NCBI RefSeq assembly: GCF_017603965.1
Contig: NZ_CP071955.1
Span: 620,001-684,000, forward strand
Origin: Xanthomonas fragariae
GTDB taxonomy: Bacteria; Pseudomonadota; Gammaproteobacteria; Xanthomonadales; Xanthomonadaceae
Direction: 5' to 3'
Length of the DNA stretch: 64,000 nt
Numbering within the stretch: position 1 is the stretch's first letter; each line of letters starts with the position of its first letter. Shown in pieces: positions 46,634 through 57,047 of the stretch. Under the pieces are notes generated by a model. The model worked only from the letters and a program-made list of their open reading frames with translations, ran no database searches and had not been told where the DNA came from. The translations under genes were made by a program, and so were the position numbers.

Positions 46634-46901
46634 AAGTGCACGGCTGCGTATCGGCCGTGACCAACGCTGCGTACCCTGCCATTGCGCTGGCATCTGAGCA
46701 GATGGCAGTTTTCGAGCGACGACCGATAAGCACTCGCCGGCATTGCTGCTGGCATCGCCACTGTCATGGCGAAGCGAATCCGGGCAGGGCTGTGGCGGAT
46801 GATCACCCAGCCGATTTGCCAGCCGACGCACGCTCGGCCGGCGCTGAGCCCACCGGCTCCGTTACAATCTGCAGCCACGTTTCTGACACGGTTCCCCGGA
46901 C

Positions 46902-49900
46902 ATGATGGTCCTCGAGGGCGCTTCCGCCCTTTCGCCGTTCCGCCGCGCTCGGCTCGAAACCCGCCTGCAAACTCTCGTCCCCGCGCTGCGCATCACCGGC
47001 GCTTGGCACGTGTACTTCATCCGCGCCGAGGCCGGGCAATTGGCAGATCAGGCCACCTTGCAGCGGATCCTGCAGGCCGGAGCCGCCCCTGCGCCGCGCG
47101 ATGATGACGCTTCCTCGCGCTACGTGGTGCCGCGTCTGGGCACGCTATCGCCATGGTCGAGCAAGGCCACCGAACTGGTGCGCGGGGCCGGGCAGCCGAT
47201 CCAGCGGGTGGAGCGCGGCACCCGTATCGATCTGGCCGGTTTGCCGGAAGATGCTGCCGACCAGACCGCCGTGGCCAAGCTGCTGCACGACCCAATGACC
47301 CAGTCGTTGCTCGGCTCGGCCGCCGCCGCCGAGGCGTTGTTCAACGTGCCCGATCGCGGCCATCTGCAATGCGTGCGGCTGGATGCGCTGGAGCAGGCCA
47401 ACCGCGACCTGGGTCTGGCCCTGGCGCAGGACGAGATCGACTACCTGCGCGAACGCTTCGCCGAATTGGGCCGCGACCCGGTCGACGTCGAGCTGATGAT
47501 GTTTGCCCAGGCCAACTCCGAGCACTGCCGGCACAAGATCTTCAACGCCAGCTGGACCATCGACGGCAAGCCGCAAGAGCGCTCGCTGTTTCGCATGATC
47601 AAGCACACCCATCAGCAGACTCCGCAGTACACCTTGTCGGCTTACAGCGACAACGCGGCGGTGGTGGAAGGTGTGCCGGCTGCGCGCTATCGCCCGGATC
47701 CGGCCACCGGCCAATACCGCAGCGAGACGGTTGTGCCGTCGGCGTTTGCGATCAAGGTCGAAACCCACAATCACCCGACCGCGATCGCGCCGTTTCCGGG
47801 CGCAGCCACCGGTGCAGGTGGCGAGATTCGCGACGAAGGCGCCACCGGTCGTGGCGGCAAGCCCAAGGCCGGCTTGACCGGTTTTTCGGTCTCGCACCTG
47901 CGTATTCCGACCCTGCCCCAGCCGTGGGAAGCGCCGCGTACGCTGAACCCGCGCATGGCTCCGGCGCTGGACATCATGCTTGAGGGCCCGCTCGGCGGCG
48001 CCGCGTTCAACAACGAATTCGGCCGCCCGAATCTGCTCGGTTATTTCCGCAGTTTCGAACTGGCCGAAGGCCCGGGCCTGAGCCGTGCCTACGACAAGCC
48101 GATCATGCTGGCCGGTGGCCTCGGCGCGATCGATCGCAATCAGGTCCAAAAGCTGCGCCTTCAGCCGGGCGATGCGGTGATCGTGCTCGGCGGCCCGGCG
48201 ATGCTGATCGGCCTGGGCGGTGGTGCGGCCAGCTCGGTAGCCGCCGGCGACAGCGCCGAGGCACTGGATTTCGCCAGCGTGCAGCGCGAAAACCCGGAGA
48301 TGGAGCGCCGCTGCCAGGAGGTCATCGACCGCTGCGTTGCGCTGGGTACCGACAACCCGATCCGCTGGTTCCACGACGTGGGCGCGGGCGGTTTGTCCAA
48401 CGCCATTCCCGAGCTGCTGCACGACTCCGGCGTGGGCGGCATCATCGACCTGGGCCGCGTGCTCACCGACGACCCCTCGCTGTCGCCGCTGGAACTGTGG
48501 TGCAACGAATCGCAGGAGCGATACGTGCTTGGCGTGCCGCAAGCGCGCCTGCAAGAATTCGCTGCCATCTGCGCCCGCGAACGCTGCCCGTTTGCCGCAG
48601 TCGGCGTGGCTACTGCGGAGGAATGGCTGGTTGTCGGGTACGGCGTGTTTGGTGACGAGATTGGGGATGGCCGGCCACAGCCTGGCCATCCCCAATCCCC
48701 ACTCCCAATCGATCTGCCCATGGACGTGCTGTTCGGCAAAGCGCCGAAGATGCATCGCGATGCGGTGCATCCGCCGGCGCCGCGTTGGCCGGTGCTGCAG
48801 ACCGCCACGCTGGATCTGCAGCAGGCCGGTCTGCGCGTGCTGGCGCATCCCACTGTGGCGTCCAAGAGCTTTTTGGTGACCATCGGCGATCGCAGCGTTG
48901 GCGGGTTGACCGCGCGCGAGCAGATGATCGGGCCGTGGCAGCTGCCGCTGGCCGATTGCGCGATCACCATGGCCGGGTTCGATACCTTCGCTGGCGAAGC
49001 GATGTCGATCGGTGAACGTACCCCGCTGGCGCTGTTGAACGCTGCCGCATCGGCACGCATGGCGGTGGGCGAGGCGATCACCAACCTGTGCGCCGCACCG
49101 GTGCGGACGCTGGATAGCATCAAGCTGTCGGCAAACTGGATGGCCGCCGCCGGCCATGCGGGCGAAGACGCCTTGTTGTACGACGCAGTGCGCGCGATCG
49201 GTATGGAACTGTGCCCGGCATTGGAGCTGAGCATACCGGTAGGCAAAGACTCGCTATCGATGCAGGCGCAGTGGGTTGAAACCGGGATTGCTGATTCAAC
49301 GGTCGTGATTGGCGAAACGCCAGAGCCCTCAGTTTCTGCGAATCCCGAATCCAGGCTCTCCAATCCCGTCACGCACAAAAGCGTTTCGCCGGTGTCGCTG
49401 ATCATCAGTGCGTTCGCGCCCGTGGGCGATGTGCGCACTCAGCTGACGCCGTTGCTGCGTAACGACGAAGAAAGCGAGCTCTGGTTGATCGGGCTGGGTG
49501 GCGGCAAACAGCGGTTGGGCGGGTCGGTGCTGGCGCAGGTATATGCCGACGATGCGGCGCTGCCTGCGTTCGGTGGCGAGGTGCCGGATCTGGACGATGC
49601 GCAGCGGCTGCGTAGTTTCTTCGAGCTGATTGGCGATGCGCGTGGGAGCGGGCTGTTGCTGGCGTATCACGATCGCAGCGATGGCGGCGCGTTTGCAGCG
49701 TTGTGCGAAATGGCGTTCGCCTCGCGTCAGGGACTGGATATCACGCTCGATGCATGGGGCGATGATGCTTTCCGCAGCCTGTTCAACGAAGAGCTCGGTG
49801 CGGTGGTGCAGATCGCCAGCGAAGATCGCGCCGCGTTTGCCGATCTGGTCGAGCGTCACGCGCTGACCGAATGCGCGCAGCGCATTGCTCGCCCCATCGG

Positions 49901-50897
49901 CACGCCGCGCATTCGCGTGAGCGGGCAGGGGCGCGTACTGGCCGAGTGGCGTTGGGAAGAATTGTTCGATGCCTGGTGGTCGGTAACGCACGCCATGCAA
50001 AAGTTGCGCGACAACCCCGAAACCGCTGACGAAGAGCGCGCGCTGGCGCGTCATTTCCAGGCGCCGGGATTGCGTCCGAAGCTGGTATTCGATCCGTCCG
50101 AGGACGTGGCAGCGCCGTTTGTGGCGACCGGTGCACGGCCCAAGGTGGCGATCCTGCGCGAGCAGGGCGTCAACGGGCAGATCGAGATGGCCTACAACTT
50201 CGAACGCGCTGGTTTCCGCGCCTACGACGTGCACATGAGCGACCTGATCGAAGGTCGCGTGGATCTGGCGCAGTTCGCAGGTGTCGCTGCCTGCGGCGGT
50301 TTCAGCTACGGCGACGTGCTGGGTGCCGGCCGTGGTTGGGCGACTTCGATCCTGGAGCGTTCGGCCTTGCGCGATGCATTCGCCGCGTTCTTCGCACGCA
50401 GCGATACCTTTGCGCTGGGCGTGTGCAACGGCTGCCAGATGCTCAGTCAGCTCAAGGAGATTATCCCCGGTGCCGAGCACTGGCCGCGCTTCCTGCGCAA
50501 TCGCAGCGAACAGTTCGAAGCACGTACTGCGATGCTGGAAGTGGTGGAGTCGCCGTCGATCTTCCTGCGCGGCATGGCCGGTTCGCGGATTCCGGTGGCA
50601 GTGGCGCATGGCGAAGGTCGCGCCGAGTTCGACACCGCCGTGGACCTGGCTGCTGCACGCGTGGCGTTGCGTTTCATTGATGGCGATGGCGCAGTGGCAT
50701 TGCAGTACCCGCTCAATCCGAACGGCTCGCCGGACGGTATTACCGGGCTGACCAGCAGCGACGGTCGCGCCACCATTTTGATGCCGCATCCCGAGCGTAC
50801 CCCGCGCAGCGCAAATCTGAGCTGGTATCCGGCTGGTTGGGGCGATGACTCGCCATGGCTGCGGATATTCCGCAATGCGCGGGTGTGGTGCGGTTAA
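46902..50897 (+). CDS. purL: Phosphoribosylformylglycinamidine synthase
   Basis: 1331 aa single-chain PurL, against about 1295 in E. coli. FGAM synthetase domains ([20 protein letters not shown] and the second half around [16 protein letters not shown]) are followed by a C-terminal glutaminase with Cys in [15 protein letters not shown] and His-Glu in MPHPERTPR. The excess length is two in-frame segments: about residues 586-604 ([20 protein letters not shown]) and about 793-829 (from [10 protein letters not shown] to THKSVSPV). Both are encoded by family 2 palindromic repeats. The frame stays intact and catalytic residues are untouched. Confidence 0.96.
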   Translation: MMVLEGASALSPFRRARLETRLQTLVPALRITGAWHVYFIRAEAGQLADQATLQRILQAGAAPAPRDDDASSRYVVPRLGTLSPWSSKATELVRGAGQPIQRVERGTRIDLAGLPEDAADQTAVAKLLHDPMTQSLLGSAAAAEALFNVPDRGHLQCVRLDALEQANRDLGLALAQDEIDYLRERFAELGRDPVDVELMMFAQANSEHCRHKIFNASWTIDGKPQERSLFRMIKHTHQQTPQYTLSAYSDNAAVVEGVPAARYRPDPATGQYRSETVVPSAFAIKVETHNHPTAIAPFPGAATGAGGEIRDEGATGRGGKPKAGLTGFSVSHLRIPTLPQPWEAPRTLNPRMAPALDIMLEGPLGGAAFNNEFGRPNLLGYFRSFELAEGPGLSRAYDKPIMLAGGLGAIDRNQVQKLRLQPGDAVIVLGGPAMLIGLGGGAASSVAAGDSAEALDFASVQRENPEMERRCQEVIDRCVALGTDNPIRWFHDVGAGGLSNAIPELLHDSGVGGIIDLGRVLTDDPSLSPLELWCNESQERYVLGVPQARLQEFAAICARERCPFAAVGVATAEEWLVVGYGVFGDEIGDGRPQPGHPQSPLPIDLPMDVLFGKAPKMHRDAVHPPAPRWPVLQTATLDLQQAGLRVLAHPTVASKSFLVTIGDRSVGGLTAREQMIGPWQLPLADCAITMAGFDTFAGEAMSIGERTPLALLNAAASARMAVGEAITNLCAAPVRTLDSIKLSANWMAAAGHAGEDALLYDAVRAIGMELCPALELSIPVGKDSLSMQAQWVETGIADSTVVIGETPEPSVSANPESRLSNPVTHKSVSPVSLIISAFAPVGDVRTQLTPLLRNDEESELWLIGLGGGKQRLGGSVLAQVYADDAALPAFGGEVPDLDDAQRLRSFFELIGDARGSGLLLAYHDRSDGGAFAALCEMAFASRQGLDITLDAWGDDAFRSLFNEELGAVVQIASEDRAAFADLVERHALTECAQRIARPIGTPRIRVSGQGRVLAEWRWEELFDAWWSVTHAMQKLRDNPETADEERALARHFQAPGLRPKLVFDPSEDVAAPFVATGARPKVAILREQGVNGQIEMAYNFERAGFRAYDVHMSDLIEGRVDLAQFAGVAACGGFSYGDVLGAGRGWATSILERSALRDAFAAFFARSDTFALGVCNGCQMLSQLKEIIPGAEHWPRFLRNRSEQFEARTAMLEVVESPSIFLRGMAGSRIPVAVAHGEGRAEFDTAVDLAAARVALRFIDGDGAVALQYPLNPNGSPDGITGLTSSDGRATILMPHPERTPRSANLSWYPAGWGDDSPWLRIFRNARVWCG
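48659..48697. repeat. Family 2 palindromic repeat inside purL (first insertion)
   Basis: A perfect 14-bp stem, GATTGGGGATGGCC (48659-48672) and GGCCATCCCCAATC (48684-48697), with the loop GGCCACAGCCT. It is followed by more C-arm sequence (CCCACTCCCAATC) to 48710. It is read in frame as extra residues of PurL. Confidence 0.9.
49281..49390. repeat. Family 2 palindromic repeat inside purL (second insertion)
   Basis: G-arm motifs (ACCGGGATTGCTGATTC, GTGATTGG) and C-arm motifs (GAATCCCGAATCC, CCAATCCCG) face each other. A perfect 10-bp inverted pair is GGCGAAACGC (49311-49320) and GCGTTTCGCC (49381-49390). It is read in frame as about 33 extra residues. Confidence 0.82.
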
Positions 50898-50962
50898 TGG
50901 CAGCTCGTCGGACGCGGTAAGGCAGGCGCGCGCGGCCGCGCAACCTCAGCAGGCCATGCGCG

Positions 50963-51893
50963 ATGGCGCCGGTCGACGGCATCATCGTCAAATATCGCAG
51001 TGACAAAGGTCACTGCACGCAGCGTTGGCATTGCCACTTCTGCCACGCTCACCGCAGCTGCGTCGCGCGCGGCAGTTCAGTTGGCACAGGCGGCAGCGCG
51101 CAGCGGCATGCAGGCCGCACCGAAGCATGTGCGCACGCTGGCAGTGGACAGTGAGTTGCTCAAGCTGCCTGCACAACATTAGAGCGGCTAACAAAACGAC
51201 TGCGCTCACCGTCAGGCGGGCGCGGCCGGTGCTCGGAATCGGCATGTACCACGCGTACACTGCGGTTCCTGCGCGCCGTCCGCACACACCTGACGATTGC
51301 TCGCTACGTTTTGTTAGCCGCTCTTACATTGGGCCTGGATTTGCCGGAACCGCGATGGCGGCGCCGCACTTGGCGGGCACTGCTGCACTGGTGCAAAGCG
51401 CCTTGATCGCCGATGGCGAGTCGCCGCTGACGCCAGCGGCGCTAGAGCGCCTGCTCAAGCGCAGCGCACGGGCGTTCCCGGTGCAACTGCCGTTGAGCAC
51501 ACCGGCTGGTAGCGGCATCGTGGATGCAGGCGTTGCCGTCAATCGTGCATTGCGTCATTGCAACTGGGGCGATGTGGGTGCCAGTTGGATGCACGGGCAC
51601 TACGTAACAGCGTGCCCAAGCGCAGCTTGTCCAACGCGGCTGGCGACACCGGATCTTTCACTTTCGAAGCGGCTGCCGGCGCGATACTGAGCTTCATCAG
51701 CTATGGCGGTAGCGGGCAGGCATCGTTGTATGTGGCGTTGGCGCGCGAGCCGACCGCCACCGATAACCATAGCGTGTCCAGTCGCAGCGGCACCAGCCAG
51801 ACAGTGCGCTTCACCGCGCCGCGTGCGGGGACCTGCATCGTCAAGCTCGATGGTGCGCGATTGGATGAAGTGAGCCTGCTGGCGCGTCAGTGA
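50963..51893 (+). pseudogene. Degraded S8 subtilisin-like protease, split by a family 1 palindrome
   Basis: Left fragment: propeptide remnants VDGIIVKYRSD, then after a frameshift KVTARSV through SELLKLPAQ, matching the propeptide of the intact protease at 57048. Right fragment: GTAMAAPHLAGTAALVQSAL (the catalytic Ser block, with Ser changed to Ala), TPAGSGIVDAGVAVNRAL, then another frameshift near 51550-51600 into a PPC-like C-domain (GSFTFEAAAGAILSFISYGG to LLARQ). The Asp and His blocks (about 325 codons of the intact copy) are absent, and copy D of the palindrome sits exactly at that junction. Confidence 0.85.
51181..51324. repeat. Family 1 palindromic element, copy D
   Basis: 144 bp with 18-bp perfect terminal inverted repeats (AGAGCGGCTAACAAAACG / CGTTTTGTTAGCCGCTCT) and apex TGTAC-CACGC-GTACA. 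It replaces the catalytic core of the protease pseudogene. Preceded by T, so a TAG stop is formed after the propeptide fragment. Confidence 0.92.
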
Positions 51894-51995
51894 TCCGACA
51901 CACGACAGCGCGCTGGTCCGGCCCGACGTGTCGGCGCCACGCGTGTTGACCCGTCCGCTGGCACATACCAGCGCTGTTTCTGCGCAACCAAGTCT

Positions 51996-52022
51996 GCTGG
52001 CATCCTGCCAGCGGTTTTTTTT
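51996..52022 (+). terminator. Intrinsic terminator after the protease pseudogene
   Basis: GCTGGCA / TGCCAGC stem (7 bp, loop TCC) followed by GG and eight T residues. It isolates the adhesin gene from upstream transcription. The 480 bp from 51894 to 52375 otherwise contains only the palindrome at 52055 and an A/T-rich patch (52073-52145), probably the adhesin promoter region; no boxes are called. Confidence 0.88.
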
Positions 52023-52054
52023 GTCTGCAATGGACATGCGTATTCAGGATTAAA

Positions 52055-52070
52055 ATGTCCTGTAGGACAT
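52055..52070. promoter_or_regulatory. Operator-like palindrome upstream of the adhesin gene
   Basis: ATGTCCTGTAGGACAT, a 7-bp inverted repeat around GT, lies next to an A/T-rich stretch about 305 bp before the xadA-like start. It could bind a regulator; none is identified. Confidence 0.4.
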
Positions 52071-52375
52071 CGTCTAGGTTGCTGTTTTCCAAATAGTTAT
52101 CAAAAAATAATAAAAGCAAGCGGGACTTTAACGGAAATCATACATCGATTCGCCTCCTGTCAAAAACTTGACGCCTGATTTGACTGCGGTTAACACTTCG
52201 CCCAGTTCTCTGGTTGGGTAGCATTCATTTTTTGACTGCTCAGGATGCAGCTTTCCGCGCATCGCCAGCAGGCCTATGGCGTCAATAACTCCGGGGAATC
52301 GTTAGCGGCTGGGTAAGGCCTCGCGACGGTGGGATTCGCCAAAATCCAGTCCAAAACGTCAGGAGTCGTGCGTTG

Positions 52376-55300
52376 ATGAATTGCATTTATCGCAAGGTTT
52401 GGAAGAAATCGTTGAGCGTGTTGGCCGTGGCATCGCAATTGCTCAGCGGCGACAGCCCGGGTGCAGGGGCCCCGGCCATGTCGACCGACCGTCGCTGCGG
52501 GGGAGGGCTGGCCGCCGCGATCGCCATGGTGCTGGGTAGCGCTGCGACCGCAATCCCTCTTTGCGCGATGGCGAAACCGGTCGAAAGCGGCGTTGCATCG
52601 GCACAGGTCGGCAAGGACACCGCAATTGGCGCAAACGCCGTTGCCGTCGGCTACAACACTTTCTTGCGCCAGAGCGGCGAAAACGGCGTAGTGCTCGTTG
52701 CCAACGCTGGCGGGACCGGTGTCAACTCGGTGACGTTGGGCGCAGGCTCGCGCACCCACGAAGACGGCGTGGTGTCGGTGGGCAGCGGTGGCCTTGCCAG
52801 GCGCCGCATCACCAACGTCACCCCCGGTATCAACGTCACCGATTCGGTCAACGTGGCGCAGTCGCAGGACGTGGCCGATGACACCGCAATCTTCTTCAAG
52901 GCAACGCCGGGCCAAGACAGTGTCGGCGCGTATGTCGAAGGCGCCAGCGCGCTGGCTGCGGGCGACGCCGCCAATGCGACCGGCACGGCGACAACGGCGT
53001 TGGGAACCGGCGCCACTGCCGTGGCCGACAATGCCACCGCAGTGGGCGCCAACGCACTGGCTGCCGGCCAGAACAGCGCAGCCTTCGGTCAGAACTCACA
53101 GGCCAACGGCCCGGGCAGTGTGGCCGTCGGCGGCGCGGCGGTGAACGAAAATGGCGAGCCTTTGATCGCCAACGGCGGCTTGCCGGTCACGACCGGCGCC
53201 ACCAGTGCCGGCGTCGGCGGAACCGCAGTCGGTGCCAGCGCCAGTGCCGATGGATTTGCCGCTTCGTCGTTCGGTGTCGGGGCGTATGCGGCCGGCGCGC
53301 AATCGTCCGCATTCGGTGCGGTTGCCAACGCCGGTGGCGATTACGCCACCGCTGTCGGTACGCAGACCAGCGCCAGTGGCACCAGCAGCACCGCGCTCGG
53401 CGGTCCGGTGGATCTTATTCCGGGCCTGGGTTTGTTCGTGCAGACCCAAGCCAGCGGCGAAGCATCAACCGCGCTGGGCGCCGGTGCGATCGCATCGGGC
53501 ACGTACACCGCGGCGGTGGGCACGCTTAGCGCAGCCTCCGGCACCGAAGCCACCGCTGTGGGTTATTTCGCTTACGCATCTGGCGAAGGCGCAACTGCAA
53601 TCGGTCCGGAATCTTTGGCCAGCGGTGAACTCAGCACGGCGTTGGGTGACTACAGCACTGCACGCGGTGCCAATTCGGTTGCGTTGGGTGCCAATGCGGT
53701 GGCCACGCGCGCCAACACGGTGTCGGTCGGTGCGGCCGGCGATGAGCGTCAGATCACCAACGTTGCTGCCGGTACCGAAGGCAGCGATGCGGTGAATCTG
53801 GACCAGCTCAACGCGGTCGGCGAGACCGCTGAGACCACTGCGCGTTTGTACGCGGGCACCGGCATCGGTATTGCCGATGCACAGGGTGAGGACGCCACCG
53901 CTGCCGGCTCCAGCGCCAGCGCACAGGGCGATTACAGCAGCGCGTTCGGCTCCAGCAGCCAGGCGCTCGACACCGGTGCCCTGGCGGTTGGCAGTGGTGC
54001 CAGCGCCGCCGCGCAGTTCGCCAGCGCTTCGGGTTACAACGCCGCGGCCAGCGGCTACAGCAGCGTGGCCACCGGTGCCTACAGCCAGGCCAGCGGCGAC
54101 TATGCCATAGCCGTGGGTGGTGGGAGCGAAGCGGCTGGTGCGCAGAGCACCGCACTCGGTGCAGCCGCGGTTGCCTACGGCGACGGATCGTTGGCCGCCG
54201 GCATGCTGAGCGTGGCCGATGGCAGCGAAACCACTGCGGTGGGTTACTTCGCCAGCGCCAGTGGCAAATCGGCCACTGCGGTCGGCGCGCAGAGCGTTGC
54301 CGATGGAACCAGCGCCGCCGCATTCGGCTTCGGCGCTAAAGCCACCGGCAACTACACCACTGCTTTGGGCGGCTATTCCAGCGCGACTGGCTTCAACAGC
54401 ACGGCGCTGGGCAATTTCTCCGAAGCCACTGCCCAAGGCAGCGTGGCACTGGGCGCCGACTCGGTGGCCGACCGCGCGTTTGCGGTGTCGGTCGGCAGTA
54501 CAGGCAATGAGCGTCAGATCACCAATGTCGCTGCCGGCACGCAAGGCACCGATGCGGTGAATCTGGACCAGCTCAACGCAGTTGCCGAAACCGCCCAATC
54601 CACCAGCAAGTATTTTCAGGCCAGCGGCAGCGCCGACAGCGCCGCCGGCGCCTACGTGGAAGGCGACAACGCCTTGGCTGCAGGCGAGGGCGCTAATGCG
54701 ACCGGCACTGGTACCACTGCATTGGGTGCAGGCGCGCAAGCGGTGGTCGATAGCGCAACTGCGGTGGGCGTCAACGCCCTGGCCAGCGGAATCGGCGCGG
54801 CAGCTGTGGGCAGCAACGCCCAGGCGCTAGGCGAAAACAGCAGCGCGGTCGGCAGTAACGCGGTGGCCAACGATGTTGGGGCCGCTGCAAACGGTGCTGG
54901 CGCGCAGGCGATTTCGACCTACACAACCGCGCTCGGCAGCGAAGCGGTAGCCTCCGACAATATGGCAACCGCTGCGGGTTTCCGAAGTGCCGCGTCCAAT
55001 GTCGGCAGTACCGCTTTCGGTGGTTACAGCAAATCCAGCGGCCAGTTGGCGTCGGCACTGGGCTACGGGGCAGTCGCATCGAGCGACTACAGCACCGCAG
55101 TCGGTGCCTCATCGCTGGCCTCCGGTGCCAATGCCGTGGCAGTAGGTGAATTCAGCGAGGCCACTGGCGAAGAAAGCGTCGTCGTCGGCGGCGGCAAGTT
55201 TTTCGGGTTCATCCCGGCGCGTGCGTCCGGCACTGGTGCGGCCGCATTCGGTGCCGGTGCCTGGGCCACGGCCGACTACACCACTGCCATCGGCTGGAAT

Positions 55301-56824
55301 TCGTATGCCGACGGCGTCAATGCCACGGCATTGGGCAAGAGTGCGGCAGCACTGACCGACAACGCGCTGGCACTGGGTGGTGGCAGCCTCGCCAATGCGG
55401 TCGGCGCCAGTGTAGTGGGTGTAGATGCGTCGGCCACCGGCATCAACAGCACCGGTGTCGGTCGGCGGGTCAACGTCATTGGCGAAAACGCGGTCTCGGT
55501 GGGCTACCAGTCGTTTGTGCGCCAAAGCGCGGTCAACGGTGTAGCACTCGGTGCCAATGCCGGCGCCAGCGGTGCAGATTCGGTGGCCTTGGGCTCGGGT
55601 TCGCGCACCTACGAAGCCGAGACGGTGTCGATCGGCAGCGGTAATGGCCGCGGTGGCCCGGCCACGCGTCGCATCGTCAATGTGGGCGCCGGTGCGATTG
55701 CCGATGCCAGCAGCGATGCGATCACCGGCGGCCAGTTGTTCCAGTCGCTGAGCAACGCGGCCAGCTTCCTCGGCGGTGGTGCGGCGATCGGTGCGCAAGG
55801 CGTGTTCGTGGCACCGACCTACGTGATCCAGGGCGCCAGCTACAACAACGTGGGTGCGGCATTGACCGCGCTGGACAACAAGTTTACCGAGCTGGATGCG
55901 GCGGCGGGTGGCGGCATCGCAACCGCCAGCACGGCGGCGCGCACGCTGTCGCTGCGCACGACATCTGTGCCTGCGGTGGCTTCTGCGGCAGTGACCGAGT
56001 CCGTCGCTGACGACACCGCCGATGCAACGGCAAGCGTGCAAGGCACGCCGACCGCAGCGGTGGTCGGCACCACTGCAGCCGCAACATCGACGGCGGTCGG
56101 CACGGCCGCACTGGCCAACGACGTCACCGGCACTGCCATTGGCGGCGGTGCCTATGCGCATGGTCCTAACGACACTGCGATCGGCAGCAATGCACGCGTC
56201 AACGCCGATGGCAGCACCGCAGTTGGGGCCAACACGCAGATTGCGGCGGTGGCGACCAATGCAGTGGCGGTGGGCGAAGGGGCGCAGGTCACCGCGGCAT
56301 CCGGTACGGCCATCGGCCAAGGTTCACGCGCCAGTGCCCAAGGTGCGGTTGCCTTGGGCCAGGGCTCGGTTGCAGATCGTGCCGATACGGTGTCGGTGGG
56401 CAGCGTCGGCGGCGAGCGTCAGGTGGCCAATGTGGCGGCCGGTACGCGTGCCACCGATGCGGTCAACAAGGGCCAGTTGGACAACGGCGTTGCCGCTGCC
56501 AACAGCTATACCGACAGCCGCTACGACGCGATGGCCGACAGCTTCGAAACCTACCAGGGCGATATCGAAGACCGCCTGCGTCGGCAGAACCGTCGTCTGG
56601 ATCGTCAGGGCGCGATGGGTTCGGCGATGTTGAACATGTCCGCCAGCGTGGCCGGTATTGCCTCGCAAAACCGTGTCGGTGCTGGCGTTGGTTTCCAGAA
56701 CGGCGAGTCGGCGTTGTCGGTGGGCTATCAGCGTGCGATCAACCCGCGCGCCACGGTGACCGTTGGTGGCGCACTCAGTGGACAGGACCGCTCGATCGGT
56801 GTGGGTGCCGGTTTCGGCTGGTAA
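52376..56824 (+). CDS. xadA: YadA-like trimeric autotransporter adhesin (XadA type)
   Basis: 1482 aa. The start is ATG 52376 with AGGAG 10 bases upstream; it begins MNCIYRKVWKKSLSVLAVAS, an extended signal peptide region of type V secretion. The passenger is mostly YadA-head repeats (AxxxGSxAxAxGxxSxAxG). It is broken by three neck/stalk modules: DERQITNVAAGTEGSDAVNL (about 460), NERQITNVAAGTQGTDAVNL (about 710) and GERQVANVAAGTRATDAVNK (about 1350). A block from VAVGYNTFLRQSGENGV near the N-terminus recurs as VSVGYQSFVRQSAVNGV near 1045. The C-terminal ~70 residues (NMSASVAGIASQNRVGAGVG to GAGFGW) form the four-strand membrane anchor ending in Trp. Neighbourhood beside a subtilase and xpsE fits xadA. 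Confidence 0.9.
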   Translation: MNCIYRKVWKKSLSVLAVASQLLSGDSPGAGAPAMSTDRRCGGGLAAAIAMVLGSAATAIPLCAMAKPVESGVASAQVGKDTAIGANAVAVGYNTFLRQSGENGVVLVANAGGTGVNSVTLGAGSRTHEDGVVSVGSGGLARRRITNVTPGINVTDSVNVAQSQDVADDTAIFFKATPGQDSVGAYVEGASALAAGDAANATGTATTALGTGATAVADNATAVGANALAAGQNSAAFGQNSQANGPGSVAVGGAAVNENGEPLIANGGLPVTTGATSAGVGGTAVGASASADGFAASSFGVGAYAAGAQSSAFGAVANAGGDYATAVGTQTSASGTSSTALGGPVDLIPGLGLFVQTQASGEASTALGAGAIASGTYTAAVGTLSAASGTEATAVGYFAYASGEGATAIGPESLASGELSTALGDYSTARGANSVALGANAVATRANTVSVGAAGDERQITNVAAGTEGSDAVNLDQLNAVGETAETTARLYAGTGIGIADAQGEDATAAGSSASAQGDYSSAFGSSSQALDTGALAVGSGASAAAQFASASGYNAAASGYSSVATGAYSQASGDYAIAVGGGSEAAGAQSTALGAAAVAYGDGSLAAGMLSVADGSETTAVGYFASASGKSATAVGAQSVADGTSAAAFGFGAKATGNYTTALGGYSSATGFNSTALGNFSEATAQGSVALGADSVADRAFAVSVGSTGNERQITNVAAGTQGTDAVNLDQLNAVAETAQSTSKYFQASGSADSAAGAYVEGDNALAAGEGANATGTGTTALGAGAQAVVDSATAVGVNALASGIGAAAVGSNAQALGENSSAVGSNAVANDVGAAANGAGAQAISTYTTALGSEAVASDNMATAAGFRSAASNVGSTAFGGYSKSSGQLASALGYGAVASSDYSTAVGASSLASGANAVAVGEFSEATGEESVVVGGGKFFGFIPARASGTGAAAFGAGAWATADYTTAIGWNSYADGVNATALGKSAAALTDNALALGGGSLANAVGASVVGVDASATGINSTGVGRRVNVIGENAVSVGYQSFVRQSAVNGVALGANAGASGADSVALGSGSRTYEAETVSIGSGNGRGGPATRRIVNVGAGAIADASSDAITGGQLFQSLSNAASFLGGGAAIGAQGVFVAPTYVIQGASYNNVGAALTALDNKFTELDAAAGGGIATASTAARTLSLRTTSVPAVASAAVTESVADDTADATASVQGTPTAAVVGTTAAATSTAVGTAALANDVTGTAIGGGAYAHGPNDTAIGSNARVNADGSTAVGANTQIAAVATNAVAVGEGAQVTAASGTAIGQGSRASAQGAVALGQGSVADRADTVSVGSVGGERQVANVAAGTRATDAVNKGQLDNGVAAANSYTDSRYDAMADSFETYQGDIEDRLRRQNRRLDRQGAMGSAMLNMSASVAGIASQNRVGAGVGFQNGESALSVGYQRAINPRATVTVGGALSGQDRSIGVGAGFGW

Positions 56825-56949
56825 CGCGCGTTTGCATGAAACGCGGCGGCGCCGATGTGCGCCGTCGTGGTAGAGCAAGGCCTGAGGGTGTGGGCAAGGA
56901 CCGTGGCTAGGCCGGCCAACGGATTCTCATGAGTGATGGCCGTAGCAGG

Positions 56950-56982
56950 AGTGGCCTAAAAAACGTAGCGAACCGCCTGGCG
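56950..56982. repeat. Worn half copy of the family 1 palindrome
   Basis: AGTGGCCTAAAAAACGTAGC continuing GAACCGCCTGGCG matches the end GGCTAACAAAACGTAGCGAG of copy C with several changes. It lies in the 223 bp between the adhesin and the protease. Confidence 0.5.
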
Positions 56983-57047
56983 ATTGCGTAGCGGTTTCGA
57001 TAGCTGCTCCAAGCCTGACCCACGAAAAACACGAAGAGGACTTCACC

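Noticed and set aside
47145..49157. 670-codon open frame antisense to purL
   Set aside because: Shadow of high G+C codon bias; purL on the other strand has all catalytic motifs and the antisense product has Arg/His-rich low-information sequence.
53465..54739. 424-codon frame antisense to the adhesin
   Set aside because: Produced by the adhesin's repetitive Ala/Gly codons; no independent features.
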